Shown piece after piece: positions 1-7,981 of a stretch of DNA of 64,000 nt (position 1 is its first letter; every line of letters starts with the position of its first letter). A program made the position numbers and the translations under genes. The notes under the pieces were generated by a model. The model saw nothing but the letters and a program-made list of their open reading frames with translations, did not search any database and had not been told where the DNA came from. The stretch comes from Eggerthia catenaformis OT 569 = DSM 20559 (GTDB taxonomy: Bacteria; Bacillota_I; Bacilli_A; Erysipelotrichales; Coprobacillaceae): NCBI RefSeq assembly GCF_000340375.1, contig NZ_KB446646.1, forward strand, positions 417,150 through 481,149, in the 5' to 3' direction.

Positions 1-510
1 GAGGTAAATATTCCAAACTACGAAAGTAAACTGATAAAGAATGCGGACAAAGACTACACAATCATAAACACAAATACAGAAACAGTGGAAGTGAAAGTGA
101 ATAAGAAATGGGTAGGAGAAGAAGCAGATCAAATAACAGTAGAACTGTATGCGGATAATGAAAAGATTTCATCTCAAAAGATCACAAAAGCAGATAAATG
201 GATGTATACATTTAAAAACTTAGATAAGTACAATAAGAAAAATGGAAATATAATAAAGTACGAAATTAAAGAAGTAAAACTTAAAGGATATAAGAGTGAA
301 ATTAAGGGAGATGCTAAAAACGGTTATATTATCACAAATACTCAAGAAAAGCCAAATGTAACTGAAACTCCAAAGAAGCCGGAACCTAAGGAGAAAACAC
401 CAAAGAAACCGGAGACAGGAGATCAGACATCTGTTATTGGAAATATGATGGTGATGACGGGATCATTATTGACGGCTTTATTAATTATTAGAAAGAAAAA
501 ATTTAATTAA
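1..510 (+). CDS. Sortase-anchored Cna-B domain surface protein (3' end only)
   Basis: The frame is open from base 1, so the start lies outside the window. The visible 169 residues hold the tail of one repeat, then a full Cna-B-like beta-sandwich (from VEVKVNKKW to YIITNT). Its Lys, central Glu (KYEIKEV) and terminal Asn are placed as in isopeptide-forming Cna-B folds. A Pro/Lys/Glu-rich wall spacer follows, then a sorting signal: PETGD, a hydrophobic helix and a basic tail (RKKKFN). The residue before PETG is Lys rather than Leu, so the LPXTG motif is degenerate. It is probably an adhesin or pilin-like wall protein; the ligand cannot be told. A strong terminator follows, so it is not part of the pyr operon. 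Confidence 0.85.
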   Translation, partial: EVNIPNYESKLIKNADKDYTIINTNTETVEVKVNKKWVGEEADQITVELYADNEKISSQKITKADKWMYTFKNLDKYNKKNGNIIKYEIKEVKLKGYKSEIKGDAKNGYIITNTQEKPNVTETPKKPEPKEKTPKKPETGDQTSVIGNMMVMTGSLLTALLIIRKKKFN

Positions 511-531
511 TTAGCTGTTTGATTGTAAAAC

Positions 532-564
532 AGAGGATAAATGTTTAAACATTTATCCTCTTTT
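532..564 (+). terminator. Rho-independent terminator after the surface protein
   Basis: A perfect inverted repeat (gaggataaatg and complement, centred near 546) is followed by TTTT. Confidence 0.85.
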
Positions 565-621
565 CAATGGGGAAGATATTGTAAAATTTTAATGCTCATT
601 CTTTCCTAAAGCAGAGAATAC

Positions 622-630
622 TGATATAAT
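622..630 (+). promoter_or_regulatory. Extended -10 promoter for pyrFE
   Basis: TGATATAAT matches an extended -10 (TGnTATAAT). No good -35 is visible. The predicted transcript start near 637 excludes the in-frame ATG at 629 as the pyrF start. Confidence 0.6.
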
Positions 631-652
631 GTATGAAATAATGGAGGAATAC

Positions 653-1366
653 ATGTTTATGAATAGAAGTCGTGTTTGTATTGCATTAGATTTTCAAACA
701 AAAGAAGAAGTACTTGCTTTTTTGGATAAGTTTGATGAGAAACTTTATGTGAAAGTAGGAATGGAACTTTTTTATGGAATGGGTATTGAGATTGTTGAAG
801 AAATTAAGAAAAGAGGGCATGCAATCTTTTTAGATCTTAAGCTTCATGATATTCCTAATACTGTTAAGCAGGCTATGAAGCAGCTAGCAAAATTGGATGT
901 GGATATGATTAATTGTCATGCCGGTGGTGGAATTGAAATGATGAAAGCTGCAATAGAAGGATTAGACGAAGGAAAGACAGGTCCTCATCGTCCGAAATGT
1001 ATTGCGGTTACATGTCTGACATCTTTAGATCAGAGTGTTTTAGATCATCAGTTGTTAATTCATGAACCATTAAATGATGTTGTCGTGAAATGGGCAAATA
1101 ATGCTAAGGAAGCAGGACTGGATGGAGTGGTTTGTTCACCATTGGAATCAAAGATTATTCATGAATCTTGTGGAAATGATTTTATAACATGTACACCGGG
1201 TATTCGTTTAGCTGATGATTCTGTGAATGATCAAAAGAGAGTGACAACACCTTCTCTTGCTAGAGAGTTATCTTCTACAGAAATTGTAGTAGGAAGAAGC
1301 ATCACTAAGGCGGATGATCCGGTAAAGGCCTATCATGAATGTGTTAGACAATTTGAAGGAGAATAG
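653..1366 (+). CDS. pyrF: Orotidine 5'-phosphate decarboxylase
   Basis: Catalyses the last step of UMP synthesis, decarboxylating OMP in the cytoplasm. The family signature [11 protein letters not shown] carries the catalytic Asp/Lys/Asp triad, and the phosphate-binding GRSI segment is near the C terminus. At 237 residues it has normal length for a TIM-barrel OMPDC. ATG 653 is chosen because GGAGG lies at 643-647 and an earlier in-frame ATG (629) sits inside the -10 box; ATG 659 is also possible. pyrE starts one base after the stop, so the two are co-expressed. No other pyr gene and no PyrR-type leader is visible. Confidence 0.95.
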   Translation: MFMNRSRVCIALDFQTKEEVLAFLDKFDEKLYVKVGMELFYGMGIEIVEEIKKRGHAIFLDLKLHDIPNTVKQAMKQLAKLDVDMINCHAGGGIEMMKAAIEGLDEGKTGPHRPKCIAVTCLTSLDQSVLDHQLLIHEPLNDVVVKWANNAKEAGLDGVVCSPLESKIIHESCGNDFITCTPGIRLADDSVNDQKRVTTPSLARELSSTEIVVGRSITKADDPVKAYHECVRQFEGE

Positions 1367-1367
1367 T

Positions 1368-2006
1368 ATGAATAATGAAAGAAAAATCGCAAAAGATTTA
1401 TTAGATATTAAAGCTGTTTTTTTAAAGCCTAATGATCCTTTTACATGGGCATCGGGGATTAAGTCACCTATTTATTGTGATAATAGATTAACATTATCTT
1501 ATCCGGAAGTAAGGGAAGATGTAGAAGAAGGACTGGCTTCTTTAATTAAAGAATATTTTCCTGATGTAGAGATTATAGAAGGAACATCTACAGCCGGGAT
1601 TGCTCATGCTGCTCTTGTCGCTAATAAGCTAAAGCTACCGATGGGATATGTAAGAGGCGGTCATAAGACACATGGGCGTGGTAATCAGATAGAAGGTATT
1701 GTACGTCCCGGTATGAAAGCTGTTGTTGTTGAGGATTTAATATCTACCGGAGGGTCTTCTTTAGAAGTTGTTGATGTACTGAGAGAGGCAGGATGTGAAG
1801 TTTTAGGATTAGTTGCTATTTTTACTTATGGTCTTGATTCTTCAGTAAAGAATTTTGAAGATAAGAATTGTAAATTTGTAACTTTATCTAATTATAATAC
1901 GCTTTTAGAAGTTGCTTTGGAGAATGGATATATCAAAGATAATGAGTTGGAAAAATTAAGACAATGGAAGAAGAATCCTAAAGATGAATCATGGATGATT
2001 CAATAA
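1368..2006 (+). CDS. pyrE: Orotate phosphoribosyltransferase
   Basis: Joins orotate to PRPP to give OMP, the substrate of PyrF next door. The PRPP-binding loop reads [13 protein letters not shown], and a catalytic flexible loop with GGHKTHGRG precedes it. The 212 residues are typical. The start is ATG 1368, with AGGAG inside the end of pyrF and one base between the genes. An in-frame ATG at 1335 inside pyrF is rejected because it has no ribosome site. Confidence 0.95.
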   Translation: MNNERKIAKDLLDIKAVFLKPNDPFTWASGIKSPIYCDNRLTLSYPEVREDVEEGLASLIKEYFPDVEIIEGTSTAGIAHAALVANKLKLPMGYVRGGHKTHGRGNQIEGIVRPGMKAVVVEDLISTGGSSLEVVDVLREAGCEVLGLVAIFTYGLDSSVKNFEDKNCKFVTLSNYNTLLEVALENGYIKDNELEKLRQWKKNPKDESWMIQ

Positions 2007-2010
2007 TTCA

Positions 2011-2039
2011 TTGATTTATAGGATGATTTGTTGTATAAG
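2011..2039 (+). promoter_or_regulatory. Probable promoter of the teichoic-acid cluster
   Basis: TTGATT (2011-2016), a 17-base spacer, and TATAAG (2034-2039), located between pyrE and the permease gene. Confidence 0.5.
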
Positions 2040-2069
2040 TAAGTTGTTTTACTAAAGGAGGACATATGC

Positions 2070-2885
2070 GTGTTCAGTTATATAAGAAAAAGCATAAAAT
2101 TTGTTCTGGAAGAGAATTTAAATAATATATTTCGTATTTATTCAATTGCTAAGTATCAGGTATTAGCTGATATGAGAGATAGTAAGCTTGGTCTCTTTTG
2201 GAACTTTGCGAATCCTGTTATTCAATGTTTAACATATTTGTTTATGTTTAGTTTAGTTTTGAATAGAAAAAGTGTAGATGGGATTACTTATATCTGGTGG
2301 ATGCTGGGAGGAATGGTAGTCTGGTTTTATATTTCGCCGTGTATTACTCAAGGATGTAATGCTATTTTTGAAAAGATTAATATTATTACAAAGATGAAGT
2401 TTCCTGTATCAATATTACCTGCTACAGTTGTTTTAAGTAAGTTGTTTGATCATTTTTGCTTGATGCTTATATTAACTGTGTTGTTTATATTTGGCGGCTA
2501 TCCGCCTACTATTCATTGGCTGGGTCTTATTTATTATTGTTTTTGTGGAACAATATTTTCTATTGCTTTATCTATGACAACATCAGTATTAAATATGCTG
2601 GCACGTGATACAAGAAAATTGATACTTGCGATTATGAGATTGCTGCTTTATATGACACCTATTTTATGGAATATTAAGATGTTACCTCCATTACTGCAAA
2701 GAGTAATGATGTCTAATCCTATTTATTATGTTGTTCAGGGATACCGTGACTGTTTCTTTTATCATAATGGATTATTTCATTATAGTTATTCAGCTATTTG
2801 CTTTTGGGTTATCACGTTAATATTATTTGTGATTGGCAGTGGTATTTTATATAAATTTAAAGCTAAGTTTGTTGATTTTATTTAG
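2070..2885 (+). CDS. ABC-2 type polysaccharide/teichoic acid export permease (TagG-like)
   Basis: A 271-residue membrane protein with about six hydrophobic helices. The N-terminal amphipathic region reads DSKLGLFWNFANP, the hallmark of TagG/Wzm exporters. It should flip a lipid-linked teichoic acid or glycopolymer across the membrane with the ATPase that follows 9 bases later. The start is GTG 2070, placed 8 bases after AAAGGAGG. An ATG four bases upstream (2066) is out of frame and closes after about 20 codons. The polymer is inferred from neighbouring tagD and tagF-like genes to be glycerol-phosphate based. Confidence 0.85.
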   Translation: MFSYIRKSIKFVLEENLNNIFRIYSIAKYQVLADMRDSKLGLFWNFANPVIQCLTYLFMFSLVLNRKSVDGITYIWWMLGGMVVWFYISPCITQGCNAIFEKINIITKMKFPVSILPATVVLSKLFDHFCLMLILTVLFIFGGYPPTIHWLGLIYYCFCGTIFSIALSMTTSVLNMLARDTRKLILAIMRLLLYMTPILWNIKMLPPLLQRVMMSNPIYYVVQGYRDCFFYHNGLFHYSYSAICFWVITLILFVIGSGILYKFKAKFVDFI

Positions 2886-2894
2886 GAGGATAGA

Positions 2895-3716
2895 ATGGAT
2901 AAAGATATTGCGATTAAAGCAGACCATGTCTCTAAGATCTATGAACTTAGAGGTAAAAGAAAAAAGAATAAAGGATCAAAATTCTATGCGTTAAAAGATC
3001 TTAATTTTGAAATTAAAAAGGGTCAAGTCTTAGGTGTTTTAGGGACAAATGGATCGGGTAAATCTACAATTTCTATTATTTTAGCCGGTATTTGTGATCC
3101 TGATGAAGGAACTATTGAGATGCAGGGTACACAGGCTCTTATTGCGATTAATACCGGCTTAAATGCTCAGTTATCAGGTATGGAGAATATTGAGTTAAAA
3201 GGGGCTCTTTTGGGATTAAGCAAGAAACGTATTGAACAGATTAAAGATGGTGTTATTGAGTTTGCAGAAATTGGTGATTTCCTCTATCAGCCGGTTAAGA
3301 CTTATTCATCAGGGATGAAATCAAGGTTAGGCTTCTCAATTAATCTTTGTCTTGATCCTGATATTATGATTGTTGATGAAGCTTTATCTGTAGGGGATAA
3401 AGGTTTTGCTCAGAAATGCATATCAAAGATGAAAGAGCTTCGTAATCAGGGGAAAACTATTGTCTTTATCTCTCATAACTTAAAACAAGTCAGAGACTTT
3501 TGTGATTCTGCTATGTGGATAGAAGGCGGTATGTTAAAGGAATATGGTCCTATTGATGAAGTATGTGATCATTATGCAGAATATGTTGACTACTATAATT
3601 CTTTAGATGCTAAGGAAAAGAAGAAAGAAAGAGAAAAAAAATTTGAAAAAAGAATGATTGCTCATTCAAAGATGACTCTAGGTGATAAGTTCTTTGCAGC
3701 AATTCGTACAAGATAG
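2895..3716 (+). CDS. ABC exporter ATPase for teichoic acid/polysaccharide (TagH-like)
   Basis: The nucleotide-binding partner of the upstream permease, 273 residues. It shows Walker A GTNGSGKST, the signature YSSGMKSRLGFS, and Walker B MIVDEALSVGD with the SVGD variant typical of the TagH/Wzt/KpsT exporter group, plus the SHN switch histidine. A basic charged tail of about 40 residues replaces the longer C-terminal domain of B. subtilis TagH. An AGGAGG site lies just upstream. Confidence 0.88.
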   Translation: MDKDIAIKADHVSKIYELRGKRKKNKGSKFYALKDLNFEIKKGQVLGVLGTNGSGKSTISIILAGICDPDEGTIEMQGTQALIAINTGLNAQLSGMENIELKGALLGLSKKRIEQIKDGVIEFAEIGDFLYQPVKTYSSGMKSRLGFSINLCLDPDIMIVDEALSVGDKGFAQKCISKMKELRNQGKTIVFISHNLKQVRDFCDSAMWIEGGMLKEYGPIDEVCDHYAEYVDYYNSLDAKEKKKEREKKFEKRMIAHSKMTLGDKFFAAIRTR

Positions 3717-3726
3717 GAGATAGTAT

Positions 3727-4125
3727 ATGAAAGATGGGAAGAAAGTTGTAATTACATATGGAACATTTGATTTGTTTCATGTTGGACATTTAAACATATT
3801 AAAACGAGCAAAGGAATTAGGAGATTATCTGATTGTTGCAGTCTCTTCAGATGCTTTTAATGCCGGGAAAGGAAAGACTGCTTATCATTCACAGGAAGAT
3901 CGTAAAGCAATTTTAGAATCTGTTCGCTATGTAGATGAAGTTATTTTTGAAGACTCATGGGATCAGAAAGTAAAAGATGTACAAGAACATCATGTAGATG
4001 TATTTGTGATGGGAGATGACTGGAAAGGAAAGTTTGATTTCTTAAAGGATTATTGTGAAGTAGTCTATCTTCCTAGAACAGAGGGAATCTCTACAACAAA
4101 GATTAAAAAGGACTTGCATAAATAA
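3727..4125 (+). CDS. tagD: Glycerol-3-phosphate cytidylyltransferase
   Basis: Makes CDP-glycerol from CTP and glycerol 3-phosphate, the donor for poly(glycerol phosphate) teichoic acid. Its 132 residues carry the nucleotidyltransferase motifs GTFDLFHVGH and RTEGISTTKI, which match TagD. It sits between the exporter and a CDP-glycerol glycerophosphotransferase, and its stop overlaps the next start by one base. Confidence 0.93.
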   Translation: MKDGKKVVITYGTFDLFHVGHLNILKRAKELGDYLIVAVSSDAFNAGKGKTAYHSQEDRKAILESVRYVDEVIFEDSWDQKVKDVQEHHVDVFVMGDDWKGKFDFLKDYCEVVYLPRTEGISTTKIKKDLHK

Positions 4126-6386
4126 TGAAAATTTCAGTTATAATACCATTTGATTGTTATGAAAACTATTTAAAAGACTGCCTTGATTCACTTGAAAATC
4201 AGACATTTAAGGATTTTGAAGCACTTCTAATTGCGAATGCTGATACTTATTTAGATCAGAGTATGCTTGATGGCTATACTCTTAACCTAAGAGTTATTCC
4301 GGCAGATGCTTCATCTTCTACCGCAGTAAAAAGAAATATTGGATTAAATAATGCTACGGGAGAGTATGTTTATTTTTTAGATGCTGATGATTATATTGCA
4401 CCGGATGCCTTAGAAAGGTTAGCAGCTGTTAGTTATGATGTTGAGCTGATTAGTGGTATAAGAAAGCATACATGGTTTAAAAAAGATGTTTTTGAAGCGA
4501 TGGGTAATCAAAAGAATGATGAACTGGATCTTAAAGATAAGGATCATGATCAGTTAGAATTAGTCTATGACAAGATGTATAATGAAAATAATAAAGATGA
4601 AGAAAAGACAGATGTTCTTGTTCAGTCAAGAAATACTCTAAATGATATTTCTGTTTTGAATATTCTGATTAAAAAATCATTAATTGATAAAATAGATCTT
4701 CGTTTTAATGAAGAGTTTGAGTACTATAGTGATGTTCCATTTGTGATATCTTTAGTTAAAGAAGCTAAAAGTTTTGTCTTAGCTGAAAAAGCAATCTATG
4801 TGAAGCGTAAGCATAATGATCCTATTAATACACCTGCATTATCTCAGGTTAAAGATCCTGCTAAACGTTTTGATGAATTTATTCAGGCATATCTTTATGG
4901 AGCTTCTATTGTTTCATCAGATAGCTATGAAAGACTTAGTCTTGATGAAAAGCTATTATTCTTTTATGAAGATACTTTTGCCAAAAAGATTCATCGTTCA
5001 GAAGATGATGACTGGCGTAATGAACGTTTTAAAACTATGGGGAGTGTATTAAAGCTGGTTCATCCTGATGTTGTTAAAGCATCACGTTACCGTAAAAAAT
5101 TGACTGCTGCTGCGATTGAAGGGGATTTAAAAGGAGCAGAAAAGATTATTAAACGTAAACTTGCTTTTGATAAAGCTAAGAAAATTTTTCAAAATAAGAA
5201 TGAATGGAATAAGTATCTATACCAGCATAATTATAAGAATAAACCTGTTGATTCAAGGATTATAGTTTTTGAGTCGTTTAGAGGTGCCAGCTATTCAGAT
5301 ACGCCTAAATATATTTATGAATATCTGGCTAAGAATTATCCCGGTGAATATAAGTTTGTATGGGTATTAAATGATAAATCTTATACATTGCCTTATGAGG
5401 GACAGATTGTGAAGCGCTTTAGCCGTAAATATGCTTATTATATGGGAATTGCTAAGTATTTTGTTTTTAATACCAGACAGCCTTTATGGTTTAGAAAAAG
5501 AGAGGAACAGATATTTTTAGAAACATGGCATGGGACTCCGCTGAAAAGACTGGCATTTGATCAGGAAGAAGTTACAGCTGCTTCACCTTCTTATAAGACA
5601 CAATTTTATCGACAGAAACAGGAGTGGGATTTCCTGATTGCTGCTAATAAATTTTCTTCAGATGTTTTTAGAAGCTGTTTTATGTATGATGGTCCAATGC
5701 TGGAAACAGGCTATCCTAGAAATGATTTATTAAAGGATCCTGATCGTGATGAAATTACGATTGAATTAAAAAAGAAATGTGGAATACCATTATCTAAACG
5801 TACTATTCTTTATGCACCAACATGGCGTGATGATGAGTATTATGGCAATGGCTCTTATAAATTTCAGATTAAGCTTAATTTAGAAATGATGAAAAAAGAA
5901 TTAGGTGATGAATATGTGGTTATCTTAAGAACACATTATTATATTGCTGATAATATTGATCTCACAGGATTAGAAGATTTTGCTTATAATTTATCTAAAT
6001 ATGATGATGTAACAGAGATTTATCTGATGAGTGATATTCTGATTACTGATTATTCAAGCGTATTCTTTGATTATGCCGGCTTAAGAAGACCGATGCTGTT
6101 TTTTACTTATGATTTAGATAAGTATAGAGATATTTTAAGAGGTTTTTATATTGATATGGAAAAAGAGCTTCCGGGACCTCTTGTCTATACAACAGAAGAA
6201 GTTATTAATCGGATTAAATCAATAGATGAGATGAATAAGGAATATGCATCACGTTATGATGCTTTCTATGAAAGATTCTGTTGCTGGGAAGATGGACATG
6301 CGACTAAGCGTGTTGTAGATGCTGTATTCTTTGGTGATAAGGAATATATTAATTGTGTAGAAAATGATGAAGAAAAGACTGCTTAA
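4125..6386 (+). CDS. Fusion of family 2 glycosyltransferase and CDP-glycerol glycerophosphotransferase (TagF-like)
   Basis: A 753-residue protein with two catalytic parts. Residues 1 to about 230 form a GT-A family 2 glycosyltransferase (SVIIPF start, FLDADDY metal-binding motif near residue 85). Residues about 375-740 form a TagF/TagB glycerophosphotransferase, with ETWHGTPLKR, YAPTWRD, RTHYY and DYSSVFFDYAG, which include the catalytic His motifs of the family. The enzyme should use the CDP-glycerol made by TagD to build or decorate a wall polymer before export. Which sugar the N-terminal part adds cannot be read from sequence. The stop lies in a terminator loop. Confidence 0.88.
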   Translation: MKISVIIPFDCYENYLKDCLDSLENQTFKDFEALLIANADTYLDQSMLDGYTLNLRVIPADASSSTAVKRNIGLNNATGEYVYFLDADDYIAPDALERLAAVSYDVELISGIRKHTWFKKDVFEAMGNQKNDELDLKDKDHDQLELVYDKMYNENNKDEEKTDVLVQSRNTLNDISVLNILIKKSLIDKIDLRFNEEFEYYSDVPFVISLVKEAKSFVLAEKAIYVKRKHNDPINTPALSQVKDPAKRFDEFIQAYLYGASIVSSDSYERLSLDEKLLFFYEDTFAKKIHRSEDDDWRNERFKTMGSVLKLVHPDVVKASRYRKKLTAAAIEGDLKGAEKIIKRKLAFDKAKKIFQNKNEWNKYLYQHNYKNKPVDSRIIVFESFRGASYSDTPKYIYEYLAKNYPGEYKFVWVLNDKSYTLPYEGQIVKRFSRKYAYYMGIAKYFVFNTRQPLWFRKREEQIFLETWHGTPLKRLAFDQEEVTAASPSYKTQFYRQKQEWDFLIAANKFSSDVFRSCFMYDGPMLETGYPRNDLLKDPDRDEITIELKKKCGIPLSKRTILYAPTWRDDEYYGNGSYKFQIKLNLEMMKKELGDEYVVILRTHYYIADNIDLTGLEDFAYNLSKYDDVTEIYLMSDILITDYSSVFFDYAGLRRPMLFFTYDLDKYRDILRGFYIDMEKELPGPLVYTTEEVINRIKSIDEMNKEYASRYDAFYERFCCWEDGHATKRVVDAVFFGDKEYINCVENDEEKTA

Positions 6387-6398
6387 GGCAGTCTTTTT
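6373..6398 (+). terminator. Terminator of the teichoic-acid cluster
   Basis: A 10-bp stem (aaaagactgc) with a 5-base loop that contains part of the stop codon, followed by a T run. Confidence 0.85.
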
Positions 6399-6454
6399 AA
6401 GTCTTAGCATATTTTTGTTTTCTCAAACAAGAAATAATAGTATATAATAAGCAT

Positions 6455-6862
6455 ATGAAACTTTATTTATTAGAATATATAGATCAAAATCTTCCTCGTG
6501 ATTTTACACCTTACTCCATTTATGAAATAGAAGCAGATTCTATGATTATAGGTAGTCTGGTATTTAGGGAAGGTACTGATCAGATGCATTATTATGATGG
6601 GCATATCGGCTATACAATTGAAAAAGATTATCAGGGGCATTATTATGCTTATCAAGCCTGTCTTTTATTAAAAGATATTTTAATAAAGAAAGGCTATAAT
6701 CATGTCATCATAACATGTGATCCGGAAAATAAAGCATCTATAAAGACAATTGAAAGATTAGAAGCACAATATCTGGAAACTGCTGATATAGCAATTCGAT
6801 TACGTCATGTTTTTACAGAACATGAGAAAGTAAAAAGAATATATAGATGGGAGCTGAGATAG
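6455..6862 (+). CDS. GNAT-family N-acetyltransferase
   Basis: A 135-residue protein with a GNAT pattern: a beta hairpin around IGSLVFREG, HIGYTIEKDYQGHYYA in the acetyl-CoA loop region, and a CDPENKASIKTIERL C-terminal helix-strand typical of RimJ/RimL-like members. The substrate is unknown. No Shine-Dalgarno sequence precedes ATG 6455, and -10-like sequences (TAGTAT 6438, TATAAT 6443) sit 7-12 bases upstream, so the message may be almost leaderless. sbcD begins directly after its stop. Confidence 0.75.
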   Translation: MKLYLLEYIDQNLPRDFTPYSIYEIEADSMIIGSLVFREGTDQMHYYDGHIGYTIEKDYQGHYYAYQACLLLKDILIKKGYNHVIITCDPENKASIKTIERLEAQYLETADIAIRLRHVFTEHEKVKRIYRWELR

Positions 6863-7981
6863 TTGAGAATCATACATTTAGCTGATCTGCATTTAGGTAA
6901 GATGCTACATCAGGCAAGTCTGATAGATATTCAAAAAGAATTATTAGAACAAATAACTGATTATATTAAAACCCATAAAATAGATGCAATAATACTGGCA
7001 GGGGATATCTATGATCGTTCTATCCCGCCATTAGAAGCAGTTCATTTATTAAATAGCTTTTTAAGTTGTTTGATTAATGAATGTCACTTAAAAGTCTATA
7101 TGATTTCCGGAAATCATGATTCCAGTGAAAGATTAGATTTTGGCAGTGGAATACTTGAAAAACAGGGACTCTATATAGAAACACATTTGCATCATAAAAT
7201 ACCTTTTATTCAGCAGGAGAATGTCAGGTTTTATATGCTTCCTTATAGTAAGCCGATTGATTTTAAGATGCTTGATGAAACATCGCCGGTCAGTTCTTAT
7301 CAGGAAGCTATAGCTTATTATATGAATAAGCAGGATATTGATTCTGCATATACAAATATTTTAATTACTCATCATTTTGTAGGTCATACCAGCCGGATAA
7401 GCGAATCAGAGGTATCTATAGGTATAGGAGGAAGTGAGATTATTGATCCTCACTTGTTTGAATCCTTTGATTATGTTGCTTTAGGACATCTTCATACACC
7501 GCAGTATGTTCTTAATGAAAAGATAAGATATAGCGGATCATTATATAAATATTCATTCTCTGAAGCAAATAGTACAAAAGGCTTTATTATTTACGATACA
7601 GAGTCTCATCTTATTGAAAATATACCACTCTGCCCATCAAGAGATGTACAGGTATATCAAGGATATTATAAGGAATTTATGAATTTAGATTTTATTAAGA
7701 AAAAGGATGATTATCTTTCTATAGAACTCTTGGATCATGAAATTATTCCTCATGCGATAGAACATTTAAAAATGCTTTATCCTTATTTATTAAAACTGAC
7801 TTATCCTTCATTAATAAATGAAAAAGCAATTGTTGATAGGAGTATAGATAAAATGAAATCTTTACAAACAATAGATTTATATAAAGATTTCTATCAGAAT
7901 GTATCAGGACAACCTTTAGATGAAGAGAAAGAAAAGATTATGAGAGATGTTTTGGGAGGAATCAATAATGAAGCCGCTTAA
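6863..7981 (+). CDS. sbcD: SbcCD nuclease subunit D
   Basis: The Mre11-like phosphoesterase subunit of the SbcCD complex, which cleaves DNA hairpins and processes ends. The metallophosphatase motifs are in order: DLHLG, GDIYDR, GNHD, THHF and GHLHTP. The length (372) is typical. The start is a TTG at 6863, nine bases after GGGAG (6849-6853), immediately following the stop of the acetyltransferase gene. It overlaps sbcC by 14 bases, as expected for a translationally coupled pair. Confidence 0.93.
   Translation: MRIIHLADLHLGKMLHQASLIDIQKELLEQITDYIKTHKIDAIILAGDIYDRSIPPLEAVHLLNSFLSCLINECHLKVYMISGNHDSSERLDFGSGILEKQGLYIETHLHHKIPFIQQENVRFYMLPYSKPIDFKMLDETSPVSSYQEAIAYYMNKQDIDSAYTNILITHHFVGHTSRISESEVSIGIGGSEIIDPHLFESFDYVALGHLHTPQYVLNEKIRYSGSLYKYSFSEANSTKGFIIYDTESHLIENIPLCPSRDVQVYQGYYKEFMNLDFIKKKDDYLSIELLDHEIIPHAIEHLKMLYPYLLKLTYPSLINEKAIVDRSIDKMKSLQTIDLYKDFYQNVSGQPLDEEKEKIMRDVLGGINNEAA

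Noticed and set aside
629-652. Longer pyrF reading frame starting at ATG 629
   Set aside because: The codon lies inside the -10 box, upstream of the predicted transcript start, and has no ribosome site.
4816-5052. Small frame inside the glycosyltransferase-TagF gene
   Set aside because: An out-of-frame shadow with Leu/Ile-rich composition and no initiation signal.
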